Shown here: positions 1 through 13,400 of the stretch, one piece after another
Numbering within the stretch: position 1 is the first letter of the stretch
Layout: the number at the start of each line of letters is the position of its first letter
Origin: Darksidea phi
Lineage: Eukaryota > Ascomycota > Dothideomycetes > Pleosporales > Lentitheciaceae
Assembly (NCBI GenBank): GCA_030770425.1
Contig: JASJFT010000274.1
Coordinates: 1 to 53,606, forward strand
Direction: 5' to 3'
DNA: 53,606 nt
Translations under genes and position numbers: made by a program
Notes under the pieces: generated by a model
What the model was told of the DNA's origin: nothing
What the model saw: the letters and a program-made list of their open reading frames with translations, nothing else
Database searches by the model: none

Positions 1-1955
1 TAGTCTTATAGCCCTTAACCCTAATTTTATAATATATAGTTAGTTTAATTAAAAAGTATATATAACTTAAGTATTAATCTATTATTAGCGTACGTTTATA
101 ACTTTTATTTATTACTATTATAGCTTATAGTCTATATATATTCTTATAAATCCTTATACTAGTAATAATAGTATCGCCGCTCCCCTTATAGGTAATTTTT
201 AGTAACTTCTATTTAGTAGATATTTACTATCTTTATATAAGAGTTATTTACTAAGTATAATCTTTATAGTTATTCTACTTACTTATAATACCTTCGTAAA
301 GGCTTTAGAACTAGTCTAGACTCTATTTAATTTAGTTTTAATATCTATTATAATAGTATAACCTAATAGTACTTAGTAATTACTAGCTACTACCTATCGT
401 AATTTATAATTATATTAAATTACTTATTTATTTATAACTCTTCTAATAAGAGAAATTTTATTTATATCTTTATAGATATTTATCTAAGAGGTAATAAATT
501 ATTATATATTATATTTCTTTAAATATCTTTATTTCTATATTTTAGACTCTTACTAGTAAGTACCTAGAGTACTATTAACTTAAGTATAGAATAGTCTCTT
601 TTAGTATAAGTATAAGAAGGTATATTTACTTCTAGATTTTTCTACTTTATTTCTTAATACTCTTAAGATCCTACCCCTTATTATAATTACCTCTACTAGC
701 TAGTATAGTAATACTACTCTTTCTAAGTATATCTATACTCTTTCTATCTATTTAGAGTCTTAGCCCCCTCTTATATACTATTAGTATATAAACTACCTCC
801 TCTAGTTTATATAGGAGTTTAATATAGCTAAGCTCTATTAGATTACTTCGAGTAACTAGTACTAGAAGACTAATATCTATACTATCTATAGTAGGTATAA
901 AGCTTACTATTAGACCTACTTAATAGTATATACTAGTCTTCTCTTCTTCCCGTTAATACGATTCTACTAATAATTTATATAGATTAAGCCTACTTTTTAT
1001 TACTACTTTAACCTTCTTATCTTTACTATCGAGTATATCTAGTATTATAACGCCCGAGCTACTTATAATAATAAGAATATAGATTCTAATATATTTAAAA
1101 AGATTTAACGGGATATATAATTTTATACTTTTAATATTAATACTAGTTAGAACTAGTATAAGACTAAGTAGAAGCGTTTAATTAAGAATACTAGTAGTAA
1201 AATAGAATTATACCGGGCTATAGCTACGGTATATAAGCTTAACTTCTAGTACTATTAGATATATTTTACTATCTTTCTAATAACTTCCCGTACTAATTCC
1301 TCTAGTATAGACTAGATAGCGTTAGCTATCTAGCGTTTACTAACTTCGTAGCCTTTACTATCTATAAGGTATATTTTATTAAGTATAACTCTTTAACTAG
1401 TACGCCCCTTAAGACTATTAATTATAAGTATTATTAATACTATTATAGTCCTAATATTCTTAATAGGAATATTATTAGTAGAGGTATAATATCTATTATC
1501 TCTTAGAAAGATATACTACGAAGCTTCTTCGAGAACTTCTTATCTAGTATACGTAGCTTACTCGGGTTACCTACGAACTATATAGTACTTAGTTAAGATT
1601 TCTATTACTAGAATATATAAATAGAATAAATACCTATATTAAAAATCTAGCTTATCGATTCTAATACTATTATTACTAGTTAGTCTATTTATTATTATAA
1701 TATATAAAGGCTAGTCTTACTAAATCCTTCGAGCCGTAGCTTATTACTAAAGTAAATAGTATTCTTTCTTTAACTAATTACTCTACTTATATAATATCCC
1801 TTAAGCGGGGTCTTAAGAATATCTTTTAATTAGATTTTTTAATTCTTCCTTTATATTAACGTTACTTATATAGTCTATCCCTTTAGAACTTCTTATATAT
1901 ATTATTATTTCTTTATAAAGTTTATAATACTTCTTTAATAGCTTTCTACTTTAAA
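1..1955. other. Unresolved RIP-mutated AT-rich sequence at the left edge
   Basis: No recognisable domain or repeat was found here on either strand. CA and TG are absent and TA-rich words dominate, as in the transposon relics that follow. The minus-strand reading of about 1750-1955 runs on from the end of element A's pol with RIP-type stops, so part of this stretch may be the tail of A or its 3' untranslated region. A 3' LTR for A would be expected here, but I could not match any part of it to the sequence upstream of A's gag. Confidence 0.4.
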
Positions 1956-1959
1956 TAAC

Positions 1960-4900
1960 CCGATATTTAATTATCTAGATTCGTTTAATATTCTATAAGA
2001 ATCTTATTATAATTATTAAGAGAGGTTTTAAACTTTTATATACTATTCTTATATAACTAATCTAGCTACTTTATAAGGAAGAGCTTCTTATTATATACTA
2101 TCTTATATACGAGAATAGTTTCGACTTTATATTAATTATTATTATTAAGCTTTAGATACTATATAAACCTAGGTCTAAAGTTTAAATCTTCTTTTAACTC
2201 TATCTATTTCTCTAGAAGAGATATATAGAAGATAGGATATAGCTAAGATATTAATAGAGGTAGCTTAAGCTAGTAACTTAGCTTCCTATACTTAGTTTAA
2301 ATAGTAAAGGGTTCTAAGTACTTTATATCTAACTTCTTTAAAAAGTACTTAGTCTTAATATTAGTAGCCTTTAGAATTACCTTTTTACTAATAGTAAAAT
2401 ACTTACTTATTCTCTTTAAGTTATACTAGCGTTACTAGCTTTCTTAAGTATAAGTTAATACTTTCTAAATATTAGAAAACTATTATATCTAGTTAATTAG
2501 AAAGTCGATAACTCTTTAATATATACTTAGGATCTTTCCGTCTATACTCTAGTCGCTAGATAGTTAATAGAGCTAATACTCGTCTTCTATATCGTTAAAA
2601 TTCTTAGGTTTAATATCTATTACGATCTTAATAGGGTATATACTATAACTTAAATAAATCTTAAAATTATATATATATTCTACTATTAGAAGTAGCTAAT
2701 ACTAGTTATTTTATTAATAGTTTAGGTATATCCGTAAGTATACTTTAAGCTCCTAATTCTAGTATTTAGTTTAATTATCTATTTATAGGTAAAAGGCTAT
2801 ACTTATTCGTTATTTAATATTAAAATAAAAATATATATCTAACTAGAATTTACTAGTAAAGACGAAGTCCTAATTCGAGATTAGTAATAATAGAGGTCTA
2901 ATCTTTATAAATACTTTAGTAAATAATAAGTTAACTAATATATTTATAATAATATTCTTTATTATAAGTAGATACCGAACTAGCTTTAAAAAGTAGTTAA
3001 TAAGTACTAGTACTATATCGTAGATATTACCCTTAGAATTCTTAGATTTTAGTAAGTTAGTAATAAAGTCTAAGAAGTAATTACGTTATAGCTTTTATAA
3101 TAAAGGAATTAGTTTTAGTAATCTTTATAGTTTATACCTTTATACTTTATTTATTTAGTATACTATATAGTCTTATATATACGTATTAACCTCTACTTAA
3201 AGCTTTAACTAATAGTACTTTCTTTATAGAAGTTTAATAGTCTTATTTACTCTATAATAGCCCCCTAGGGGGTTATTATAATTTCTTATAAAGATAGCTT
3301 AATAAAGAGCTTTATTATTAGGAATCTATACTTTCCCTACTCTTTAAAGGATATCTTTCGGATCTATAATCTATAAAGATATATCTTTTTACTTTTCTTT
3401 ACTCTTAGACTTTTATATATACTATATATTCTTATAATAAACTATATTACGTTCCTATACTTCTTAGATATAATCTAATAACGGCCTAGGGGTTTCCTAG
3501 CTAAAGGGCGAGTCGTTATTTATAACTTTTAATAAAGACTTATATAATATAAAGATAGAAAATACTTTATAATACTAAAGGAATATTAAAGCTAGATCTA
3601 AGCCTTTTAATTACTCTTTAGATTTATCGTCCCCGCCTATAAATAGATTAAAATTAATAGATAATATATTATTAAAAACTAGTACTATACTAAGGAATCT
3701 TATAGTAGAATAGTTTATACTATCTTTAGATTCCTAATAGATTACTTATAGATTCTTATTAATAAGATTAGATTTATATACTATCTAACTTTTAGTATAT
3801 AGAGCTATAGACTTCTAAAGTATCTATACCTAGAGTTTATTTTAGAGTATAGAAAGTATAATATTTCTTAGTACCCTTCTCTTTCTAAGCTAAAAGCCTT
3901 TAGTATAATTAGGTTATTATAATAGTATATTAGTTAGATTCTTTATACTAGACTTATATTCGATCTTAAAGTTAAAATAAACTAACTCTTCGGCCTAATA
4001 TACTTACTTAGGTAAGAGTACTTTCGTAGTTATAAAATATCTTAGATTATTATAGTTATATAGTATATAAATAGTATCTAGAGTATATTTAAAATAGTAT
4101 TACTATTATTTAAAGATTTCTATAATAGTAAATAACTCTTTATTATAAGTATTCTACTAAATTTATAGCCTAGTAAACTTATAACTAAAGAATATAACTA
4201 GTTTCTAATATTTTTCTATTAAGAGTACTATTATTTATAGTTATAATAGAATAGCTACTATAGTAAACTTAGAGGTATTAATAATAACTATTATAGATTT
4301 TACTAGATTAAAGTACTAAAGGACGGGGGCTTTTATAAAGAGCTTATAGAGTATAAGAAATATATTATATATATTCTTTAACTAAAACTAAGAGATATAC
4401 TATTTTATAAGACCCTTTTTAATTTTCTTTAACTTTTCTATTAATACGTCTTTACTAGAACCTTATTAAACTAGTATTAGATTCTACGTAGAGGTTATAT
4501 ATTCTAAAAGTAGATAAATAATATCTAAATAGTTATATATAAACTATTAGTAAAAGTTTATAAATCTAAGAAATACTTAAATATTCTAATAGTTCTTAGG
4601 CTCTAGCTACTCTTTAATTATTTAAACCTATATTAGGTCTATAACTACTCTATAAGAGATTATAATAAAGCTAAAAAACTTTACTAACTTTATAGAGAAG
4701 GTATACTTTAAGACTTTATAATAAAGTCCTTAATTATATAATCTCTTAAGGACTTTATAAATATATTATTTATAGTCCTCCTTTTCTTTAAAGTATATAA
4801 GAATATTATCTAAATAAATAACGTATATTTTATTTAATAGACTATCTAAGGCTTTATAGATATATAACTAAAATATAATAGATATATTTATAAAATTAAA

Positions 4901-6550
4901 TAGTATTACTAAATATTTAAAATAACTATAGTATATTTTAAATACTATCTTTTACTTATTACTCTTCTTAATATATAATTAATAATATACCTCGTAGAGA
5001 TTAAGTTTTATAAAGACTTTAGCCCTAGATAGTTAATCTAGTATCTCGCTTACGAGGGGTATAAAGTAATAATTTTTAATTATTACTTTATTTAAACCCC
5101 TATAATTAATATATAATTAAAGTATACTATTAATTTTAGATATAAAAAGTATTAGAGCCCCTACTAGAAACTTACTAGGCCGAATCTACCTCTTCTTTAA
5201 AGAGTTATTAAGGTATTCTTTTAGAATCTTAAGTTCTCTTTTAAAGAGATTATAAATAGGTAGATTTAATAGTATCTTTTCCTTCTTAAGATTAATAGTA
5301 TAGTTATACTCTAAGTTAGGAGTAATTCTATTAATAAGCTTAAGACTAAAGTACTAAAGCTAATTATAAAGATATTCTAGTACCTTTATAGCCTTCTTAG
5401 AGTTAATTTCTTTATTAGAATTATTATAAGAAGTATTTGGATAGTTCTTAGACTTCTATTACCCTTTCTAATAAAGAGCCGCGACCCTTTATAAAGAGGT
5501 ATTTATTATTAATACTATAATCTAGAAGATTATAGTTTTAGGTAGCTACGCTAGTTTAGAATATTACTTTATATAGTAGATAAGATAATTATAGAGTTAT
5601 AAGGTCTAGTTTTTTAACTAGAGTAAACCCTACTTATTCTAATATTAAGTATTTTAAGACTTATTACCCTCTAGGATTTATATCTTACTAATAAATATCT
5701 ATAAATATTCTACGGCCTCTACTATATTAGAGAATTAAAGTTAATATTTTTCTTTATCTATAAGTAATTAAGTATAAAAGCTTCCTAGGTATAGTATATA
5801 TACTTTCTTCCTAGATTATAGCTATCGTATTAAGTTATTAGACGTTATCTTAACTTTAATATACTCGACTATTATACTCCTATCCTACTACTTAAAAGAT
5901 CCCTTTTAGTAATCTATTCGAGGGTCTATCTTATATAGCTATAGCTAGCTAAGGATAAAATTATAACTATTTATAAAGATAATCTAAAATACTTAAGAAT
6001 CTATTATTCTTATTATACCCTAAGAGTCCTACGTTATTATTATAATAATATATAGCTCTTCTAGATATAGTAGTATACTAGAGACTTAATATATTTATAA
6101 CTTTATACGTAATAATATCTTAAAAAGGTTCTATTATAATATAAGGTCCTCTTTAATAATATTTAAGTCTAATCTTATATTAAAAAGGTCCTAGACCTAT
6201 ATTAGAACGTTTATAAGGAGGTATATTCTTATATTACTAATAATTTATAAGAATTTATTATTAATATTTAGCCCTAGTAGTATTATAGTAATATTAGTAA
6301 CTAGAACTTATCTTTTTTTAAGGACGAGTTAGCTTTCTCTTCTTAAGTTTTATCTAACCTATTATCGCCTTTAGAATAATACTTCTAATAGTTCTTCTTT
6401 TAGTTAGTTTTAGATCGAGATATTAATACTACGCTCTTAGAGTATAATAAGGTTCTTAATAAAGATTATTTAGTATTATTCTACTAAGAGGACTTCTAAT
6501 TCTATTTCTTCTAGCTAGAATTACTTAAAGCTACTAAAGACGTAGTATAC
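1960..6550 (-). pseudogene. Element A pol: reverse transcriptase, RNase H, integrase, chromodomain-like end
   Basis: This is the polyprotein that would copy RNA to DNA and integrate it. The reverse transcriptase reads at about 5060-4740: a KVFIKL (from KVFTKLD) motif, then YLDNILIY at 4816-4793, where the second catalytic Asp reads Asn because GATGAT became GATAAT. Integrase follows. The zinc-binding end is readable near 3190-3080, the first catalytic Asp lies in an LDFIT motif at 3070-3068, and the VFTSKF motif after the second Asp lies near 2870. The C-terminal part near 2550-2330 has the SQQRQYNLKR pattern of chromovirus integrases. A weak chromodomain-like stretch lies near 2150-2000. Stops are of RIP type. 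The strand and family are secure; the protease and exact ends were not resolved. Confidence 0.8.
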
Positions 6551-6599
6551 TTTCTACTTATAGTTAAATTAGGGCTAGAAGCCTTCGGGAGAGTAGCTA

Positions 6600-7941
6600 G
6601 TATAGGGGTAAAGTATACTACTATCTCTATATTCTATAAGATATATTTAAACTATATCTAAGTTTATATATTCTTAAGCTAGCTATCTCTTTATATCTTA
6701 TAGTATAAAGGTTCTAGATATTTACTTTATACTATAGATATCTTTAATATATTAGGGCTTATATCGCTACTAAAAGGTTTTACTTTTAAAATAGCTTCGC
6801 GAGTCGTAAAATAGTTAAAGAAGAAGTTAAAGCTATTATTCTAATACTATTCGACGTTCTAAAACTTAAAGTAGTTATTAAACTTTATTAGGATAAGGTC
6901 CTTTATAAAGCTCTTAAGTTTCGTCTATAACTAGAATTATATAATAACTTTATTATTATTAATAGTTTAGTCTAGTAGGTTATAATATATATTATTCTTA
7001 ATAAGTATTATAACCTATATAGTATACTTAAGGGTATTAGTAGTAGCGAAGTTAATTTAGAAGAGACTATTAATATCTCTAATCTAATAGTCTATAACTT
7101 AGGTTATTAAAGTTTTCTTTACTAAATCTAGTATAGGAGGGTTCTTAATCTTAATTAGATTAGATAGCCCCTAATAAGTATTATTTATTAGGGGTAGACT
7201 AGCTATAGTCTAAGAAGTTACTATAGCTAGTTCGAAGGCTACTTAGACTATAGTAAGGTTCGCTTATATAGTCTTAATCTAGTCGATTAGTATACTCTAG
7301 TATCGAAGGTCGAGTAGTATTTATACTACTTTAACTAGAAGTACTTTACCTAAGGCTAGAGTATAGATAGATATAGTACGGACTATATCTAAGTAATTAC
7401 TATCTATTAGAGTATTATTAGCTCCTAATATAGGTAGTATAGTAGAAGCTAAATATTAGTATAGTTAGAACCTACTTATATAAATTATATTTTCGTAGCT
7501 AGATATTCTATTATTTCCTTACGTAGGTTAGTAGTCCTTATTAATTATAACTATTATTAAAACTCTACTAAAAGATAGTAGCTTATTAGATACCTTTAAG
7601 GTATTTTCGCTATTATACTACGTATAGGTTATAGGGGTTTTAGAGATATATTAACCCTTCTAAATATTTTTAGAATTAAACTAGTCCCCTAGCTAGTAAT
7701 TGTCCTCGTCGTCTAATTCTAGTTCCTAAACTTATTATCTATTAAACTTAGGACGCTACTAGTATACTTTACCGACTAGCTATATATCGGGATTATTTTA
7801 TCTACTAGGCGGATAGATACTAGAGCGAGTACTCTTCTTTAAGTAGGCGGTACGAGGAGGTATACTAATAGCTTTAAATAGACGTCGTATAGTATAATTA
7901 ATAAGAACTTTTAAAGTATTAGCTTTTAGTATTAATACCAT
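6600..7941 (-). pseudogene. Element A gag-like frame, RIP-inactivated
   Basis: This minus-strand frame lies directly upstream of A's pol, where gag is expected. It starts at an ATG (7941-7939), one of only three ATG triplets I could find in the window on either strand. It stays open for 47 codons to a TAA at 7800-7798. Beyond that it continues with scattered TAG/TAA that fit former Gln or Trp codons. The readable N-terminal part is basic, then acidic near 7700, with Pro- and Arg-rich stretches. No zinc knuckle was found with certainty. The gag assignment rests on position and the lack of pol motifs. The 3' limit is approximate. Confidence 0.45.
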
Positions 7942-8329
7942 ACTACTAGTTCTTAAAAAGAAGTAAGAAGGATTCGAATTATAAGGTATATATAGATAGA
8001 TAGGTATAGAAATACTAAGATAATAAAAGAATTATATTCGGATAGAGATAAGATAAATCCTTAAGAAGATATAATAATAGAATATAAGACTATATAGGGT
8101 CTAGTATATAACCGTAGCTAGGCCGATAATAATCTAGAAGTCCTCCGGTAGAAGTAGACGTAATAAAAGAAGATATATAAGAATAATACCTTTTAAAAAA
8201 TTAAAAGTACTAAATATATTCTTTTATTATTATTACTATACTTAGTTAAAACTTTATTAGTTAATATTTAAAATAGTATTTACTAGCTTTAAGTAGTTAC
8301 TCTTTAAATACCTCTAATTAAGTAATTAA

Positions 8330-10480
8330 CTACCTCTTAAATAAGAAGAAAACTCGTCTAATAAAGAAAAAGAAAAGATCTTTAAGATTAAAGACTTATT
8401 ATTTATTAATATACCTACTAGTACTTTAGAATAAGACTAGTCCGGGAAAGAAGAAAATAAGAAGAAGAGAAAGAAAATAAAGTATAATTAGAAGAAGAGA
8501 CGTCTAATCTAATTAATTTAGAAGAAATTAGAGAAGAAGAATATTTAGAAGAGTTATTAATTTTATACTAGAATTAGTAAAGTTAACTTAGATAATAGCT
8601 CTAAGAGTAAGAATAAGTCGAATAATAATAAAGATAATATAATAGATTATAAGCTTTACTATCTAAAATTCTAAAAGAAGAAGTCTAAGAAGTTATTAGT
8701 ACTAGTATTTAACCTATTAATTCTTAGGGTAGCTACTATTCTAATTATAAACTAACTCTAGTAACTAATTAATAAAAGAATAAATATCTATTTTCTATTT
8801 TTACTATATAATTCTAATATATTATTATTTACTAGTATAGATATTATATAGTTTCTAGAAAACTATAAGTTTAATATAGATAGAGCGAGATAGAATAAGT
8901 AGGATAAAAAGAAGTTTTTTTTCTATTTCTATAATTTATTTTAGAGAGTATATATTATTAAGATATATTATTATATATTCTTAATATAAAGTTAGACTAT
9001 ATTTAAATTAGTACTTTAGAAGAAATATACTAATAGAGATATTAGATAATAGAAGACTACTTATATCTTTCTTAAATTATAGCTAGTAGAGGTCTATTAG
9101 TTACCCCTTCTACTTAATAAATATTATTACTAGTTCTTAATATATAGTAATAGAGTATTAAACTAATTATAGATTATAGAGATCGAGCTTAAATAGCTAT
9201 TCTTTAAAGAATTAAAGTATAATAACTAGATAATAATTATATTTAGTATAGATAAGAAGTACTAACTAGTTAATAGAGATATATATTTCTTTAAGTTAAA
9301 GAAGATATACTAGTACCTTTAATTATTATATAAATAGAAAGAAGTTATACTTATACTAAGTCTAAATACTAGTCTAGCGGCTAGCTAGCTAGTATATAAG
9401 AAAATTAAAGCTTATATTAAGTAGTAGCTTTTTTATCTAACTAAGTTTATATATTCTTAATAATAGGAGCCTATAGTACTATTAGGAAAATTAATAGTAA
9501 TTACTTAGTTACTATTTAATTCTTAGATTAAGTAGCTTATTAATAGTATAAAGAAATTAGTCTTAATCTAATAGTAGTTTAATATCTAATAATAGAGTAT
9601 CTTTATAATTTAATTAGTATTTATATAAGAGAATAATTATTATTATACTTTCTATAAATTAATTAAATCTATTCTCTACTTTAAGTATAATAATAGATTA
9701 TATATAAGCTTTTATAATTAGATATAAAATCTAAAGATAGATATATAAATAATTAGTAATTAGAAGTTCTAGAAGGTAGAGTATATTATTTATAGCTCGA
9801 CGAACTATTAGATCTAAGAATACCTTCTATAGAGAAAGCTTCTTAATAATAGCTAATATTATAAGAAGAAGAATAAAAAGACTAGCTAGTTTAAATAGTA
9901 CTATAATCTATTTTATCTTTATAGAGAGAAACTTCGTAGCTAAAGACCCTATACTACCCTTAATAATATATAGAAGTATCTTATTTCTTAGATAATAGAG
10001 TACTATAAAGTAACTAATATAGAGTTAGTAAGATTATTTACTAATATAAAAGAACTTAATAGAAAGAAGAACTACCTAGTAACTAGTAGTAACGCGAATA
10101 TTATTAAAATAGTAAATAATACTACTAATAATAGGTTATTAGCTCTTAAGAAAAAGAATTTAGAGAAGGTTATAACTTTTTATTATATATTATAGAAGTA
10201 ATTAATAATTAAGAGTACTAAAGTATTATTAATAGAAGTAAATAGAATTAAGATAAAAGACTAGAATTATCCTCTTATAGTAGTTAATAAAGTATTAAGT
10301 AACTATATTATAAAGCCGAAGCTAAAGATAAAAGTTAAGAATATTAAACCTATTAATCTTTTAGTAGAGAAGGCTAACGAGATAGAATAGTATTAATAAG
10401 TAATTAAGAAGTTCTATAGTACTATTCCTATATTTAATTTAAATAAAGAAGTTATAATAGATATAGTAAAGTAATCTTTA
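8330..10480 (+). pseudogene. Element B first frame (gag position)
   Basis: This is a long plus-strand frame before pol, with many RIP-type TAG/TAA stops but readable runs between them, for example around 8880-9450. Composition is rich in Lys, Glu, Leu and aromatic residues. No zinc knuckle could be assigned. The colinear copy in F lies at about 49090-46950 on the minus strand, which shows that it is a conserved part of the family. It is called gag by position only. Limits are approximate. Confidence 0.4.
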
Positions 10481-10499
10481 AATTAAAGAGTAGTATTAA

Positions 10500-13400
10500 A
10501 AGTCTTAAGTTCGTAGACTATTCGAGTAAGTTAGAAATTTTAACTAATTATTAAAAAAAAGCTACTAAAGATAGTAATTACGTAGACGTTTACTAATAAA
10601 GAGTTAATATATATAATTTAGTAACTAATAATAAGTTTAATTCTAGTTACTACTCTTTAATAGGAAGTCTATAGACTAATTATAGCTATATTATTATCTT
10701 AAGACTAGGTTATTAATACTACGTCGAAGCTCCTTAATATAGCTAAGTAAGTAAGAAGTTATAATTTTAATAGTAAATTAAGAGAGGTATATATTATAGA
10801 TAAAAGAGAAGTAATAGTAGACTTAAATCTATTTATATTAATAAAACTTTAGATTTTAAACCTATATTTAATTTAATAAATTAGAAAGGTACTCGAAGTA
10901 TAAGTAACTTAATACTATAATATTTAAGAAACTAGAAATAGCTATAATAATAAGCTAGACTATATTATAATAGATAAATATAAATATCTTAAAGACTAGC
11001 TTAGAGTAATAACTATAAAATTAGAGATTTCTATCTATTAGATTACTATTATAGGTAATCTTTATAAGATAATTTTTAATAGTAGTATAAAATTAAATAT
11101 AATATATCTCTTTACTATATAAGTATTAAATATTTATATTTAAAATAAAGACTAAGATTATCTTCTACTTAAAGAGCGTACTAGAATAGTTACTATTAAT
11201 AGATTAGTAGATAAGTATATAAAAATAATTTATAATATTTTAATAATAATTAATACTATTATAGTATCTACCTATTTTAAGATTATAAGAAATATTTAAA
11301 GACTATTAATACTAAGTACCCTTTAGTATATAGTTATATATTTAGAAATAAAATTTACTTTAATAGATTATTATTACTATAAAATTACTATACTAAACGG
11401 GTAAAAGACTATTTTATTCCTTAAATTAGATCTAACTCTAATAGCTAACTATAAAGTAAATAATAACTATTTAGAAAAAGTCTAAGAAGTATACCTTTTA
11501 AAGTAGTATATTTTCTATTTTATTAATACTTAGAACTTTAACTATTAGAGAATTAAAAAAGGTCTAATAGAGATATAAAGGATAGTAGTAATACTAATTT
11601 AGATAACTTAAATAACTATAACTATAGTACTAATAAAGTAGAGATTAAGAATATATTAGCTTCTACTAAAGCTAATACTATTAACTTCCTATTAGAAGAA
11701 GAGAATACTAAAGTAGTAGAAGAGAATAAAGAGAAGAAGAGTATTAAGAAGATAGAAGAGGATATAAGAGAGGAAGAGAAGAAAGAAAAGAATAAAAGGG
11801 GGACGAAGGTACTAATATCTTAATAGTAAACGACTAGTAAAGAAGTAGATAAAGTAAAGATATTAAAAGTATTAATAATTAATTAGTATTAGTAATATTT
11901 TAAATAAAGTAGATTAATTTATTTAGATAATTATAATAAGAAGTTAGATTAAGATTTAGACCCTAATATTAAGGTTAAGTAAATACTTTTAGAGATAAGT
12001 TAGTATATTATAAGAAGAAATTAGTACCCCTAATAATAAGATAGATAAGTTAATACCCTTTATAAGATAGTTAATAAGAAAGTCTAACCTATTAATAAGC
12101 TTTATAAGGATACTAAAATAGATTTTAAAAGAAAAGATTAAAGAGAAAGAACTATCTAATAGTAACTTAAGCGTATATTACTAAAAAAGGTAGAAATAAA
12201 TATATTTAATAAGATCTTTAAGTCTAGATATACCAACTTCTTAAAAGGTTAATAGTTAATATCTAGTTAAATAAAGAAGATATATATTAGAGAGAATCTC
12301 CGATCTATTAAGATAAAGCTTATATATAAACTAATATATTATTAAAAGACTACCCTAATATAGAATTTCTCGAAGATAATAACTATTTATTCTAATATAG
12401 TATCTCTATATTAGATTTAGATAGTATCTTATAAGATCTAGTAAATAAAAGGCTTTTAATATTTTAAAAGACTTAAACTAATTACTATTTAAATAATCTA
12501 CGAGAGAATTATCTAAGGTACTCTTAAGATATATAATAGTTAATATTATAACCTATAGTTTCTAGTATCTAAGAAGAATAAAGATTACTAATTAATTAAT
12601 AATACTTAAATCTTAAATAGTTTTACTAAGAGGGATATAAACCTTCTACCTTTTATTAATAAGTTTTTAAAGTAGTTAGCTAGGAGAGCTATCTATTTAT
12701 TCTTTAATCTATTCTTAGGCTATAATTAGATATTACTTTATATAAGTTTAAGGAATAAAATAGCCTTCTAGACATCTATTAGACTAATAAGATAGTATAC
12801 TATCCTAATAGATATAACTAATTTAGTAGTAATATTTTAAAGGGTAGTAATAAAGATTTTAGAGAAATACTTCTTTAATATATTACTATTTATTAATAAT
12901 ATTATAATAACTAGTCCTTCTAGTACTTATAATAAAGAAGAAGTATTACTAGAAGTCTATTAATATATATTTAAGTATATCTAAAAACTAGATATAGTAA
13001 TAGTAGATATTAAATATATAAAGGTAATAATATTAGATACTAAGTTCTATTAAGATATTTTCTAATTAGATATCGTAGACTATAAAGTAGGTATTAAAGG
13101 ATAATTTCTTAATAATAGTAAAGTAGCGAAGATCTAGGACTAGCTAGAATATAAAAATATTAAAGAGGTCTAATAGTTTATTAGGATTTATATTTACTAT
13201 TAATAATAGATCTTTTACTTCTTCTTTAAGACTAAATCCTTATTCTAACTACTTTATAAGAATATTAAATAGATATAAAGAGAGCTTTAAAGAGAAGCTA
13301 TAAAAATCTTAAAAGTTAATATTATATTAATACCTATATTAGTAGTACTAGATATTAAATTAGAACGCTAAGTCTATCTATATATAGACGCTAGTTAATA

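Larger units (their letters stand above)
1960..8165 (-). mobile_element. Element A: Ty3/Gypsy chromovirus relic, LTRs not found
   Basis: Going leftward on the minus strand, the order is a gag-like frame, reverse transcriptase, RNase H region, integrase and a chromodomain-like end, which is the order of Ty3/Gypsy chromoviruses. All frames carry TAA/TAG stops of RIP type and no ATG except at 7941. The right edge is set where homology to element B begins, near 8166. The left edge is set by the last recognisable pol sequence. Neither LTR was identified, so both edges are approximate and the element may be truncated. Confidence 0.75.

Noticed and set aside
7960..8165. 5' LTR of element A upstream of its gag
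   Set aside because: No direct repeat of this stretch was found at 1-1955, where the 3' LTR should be.
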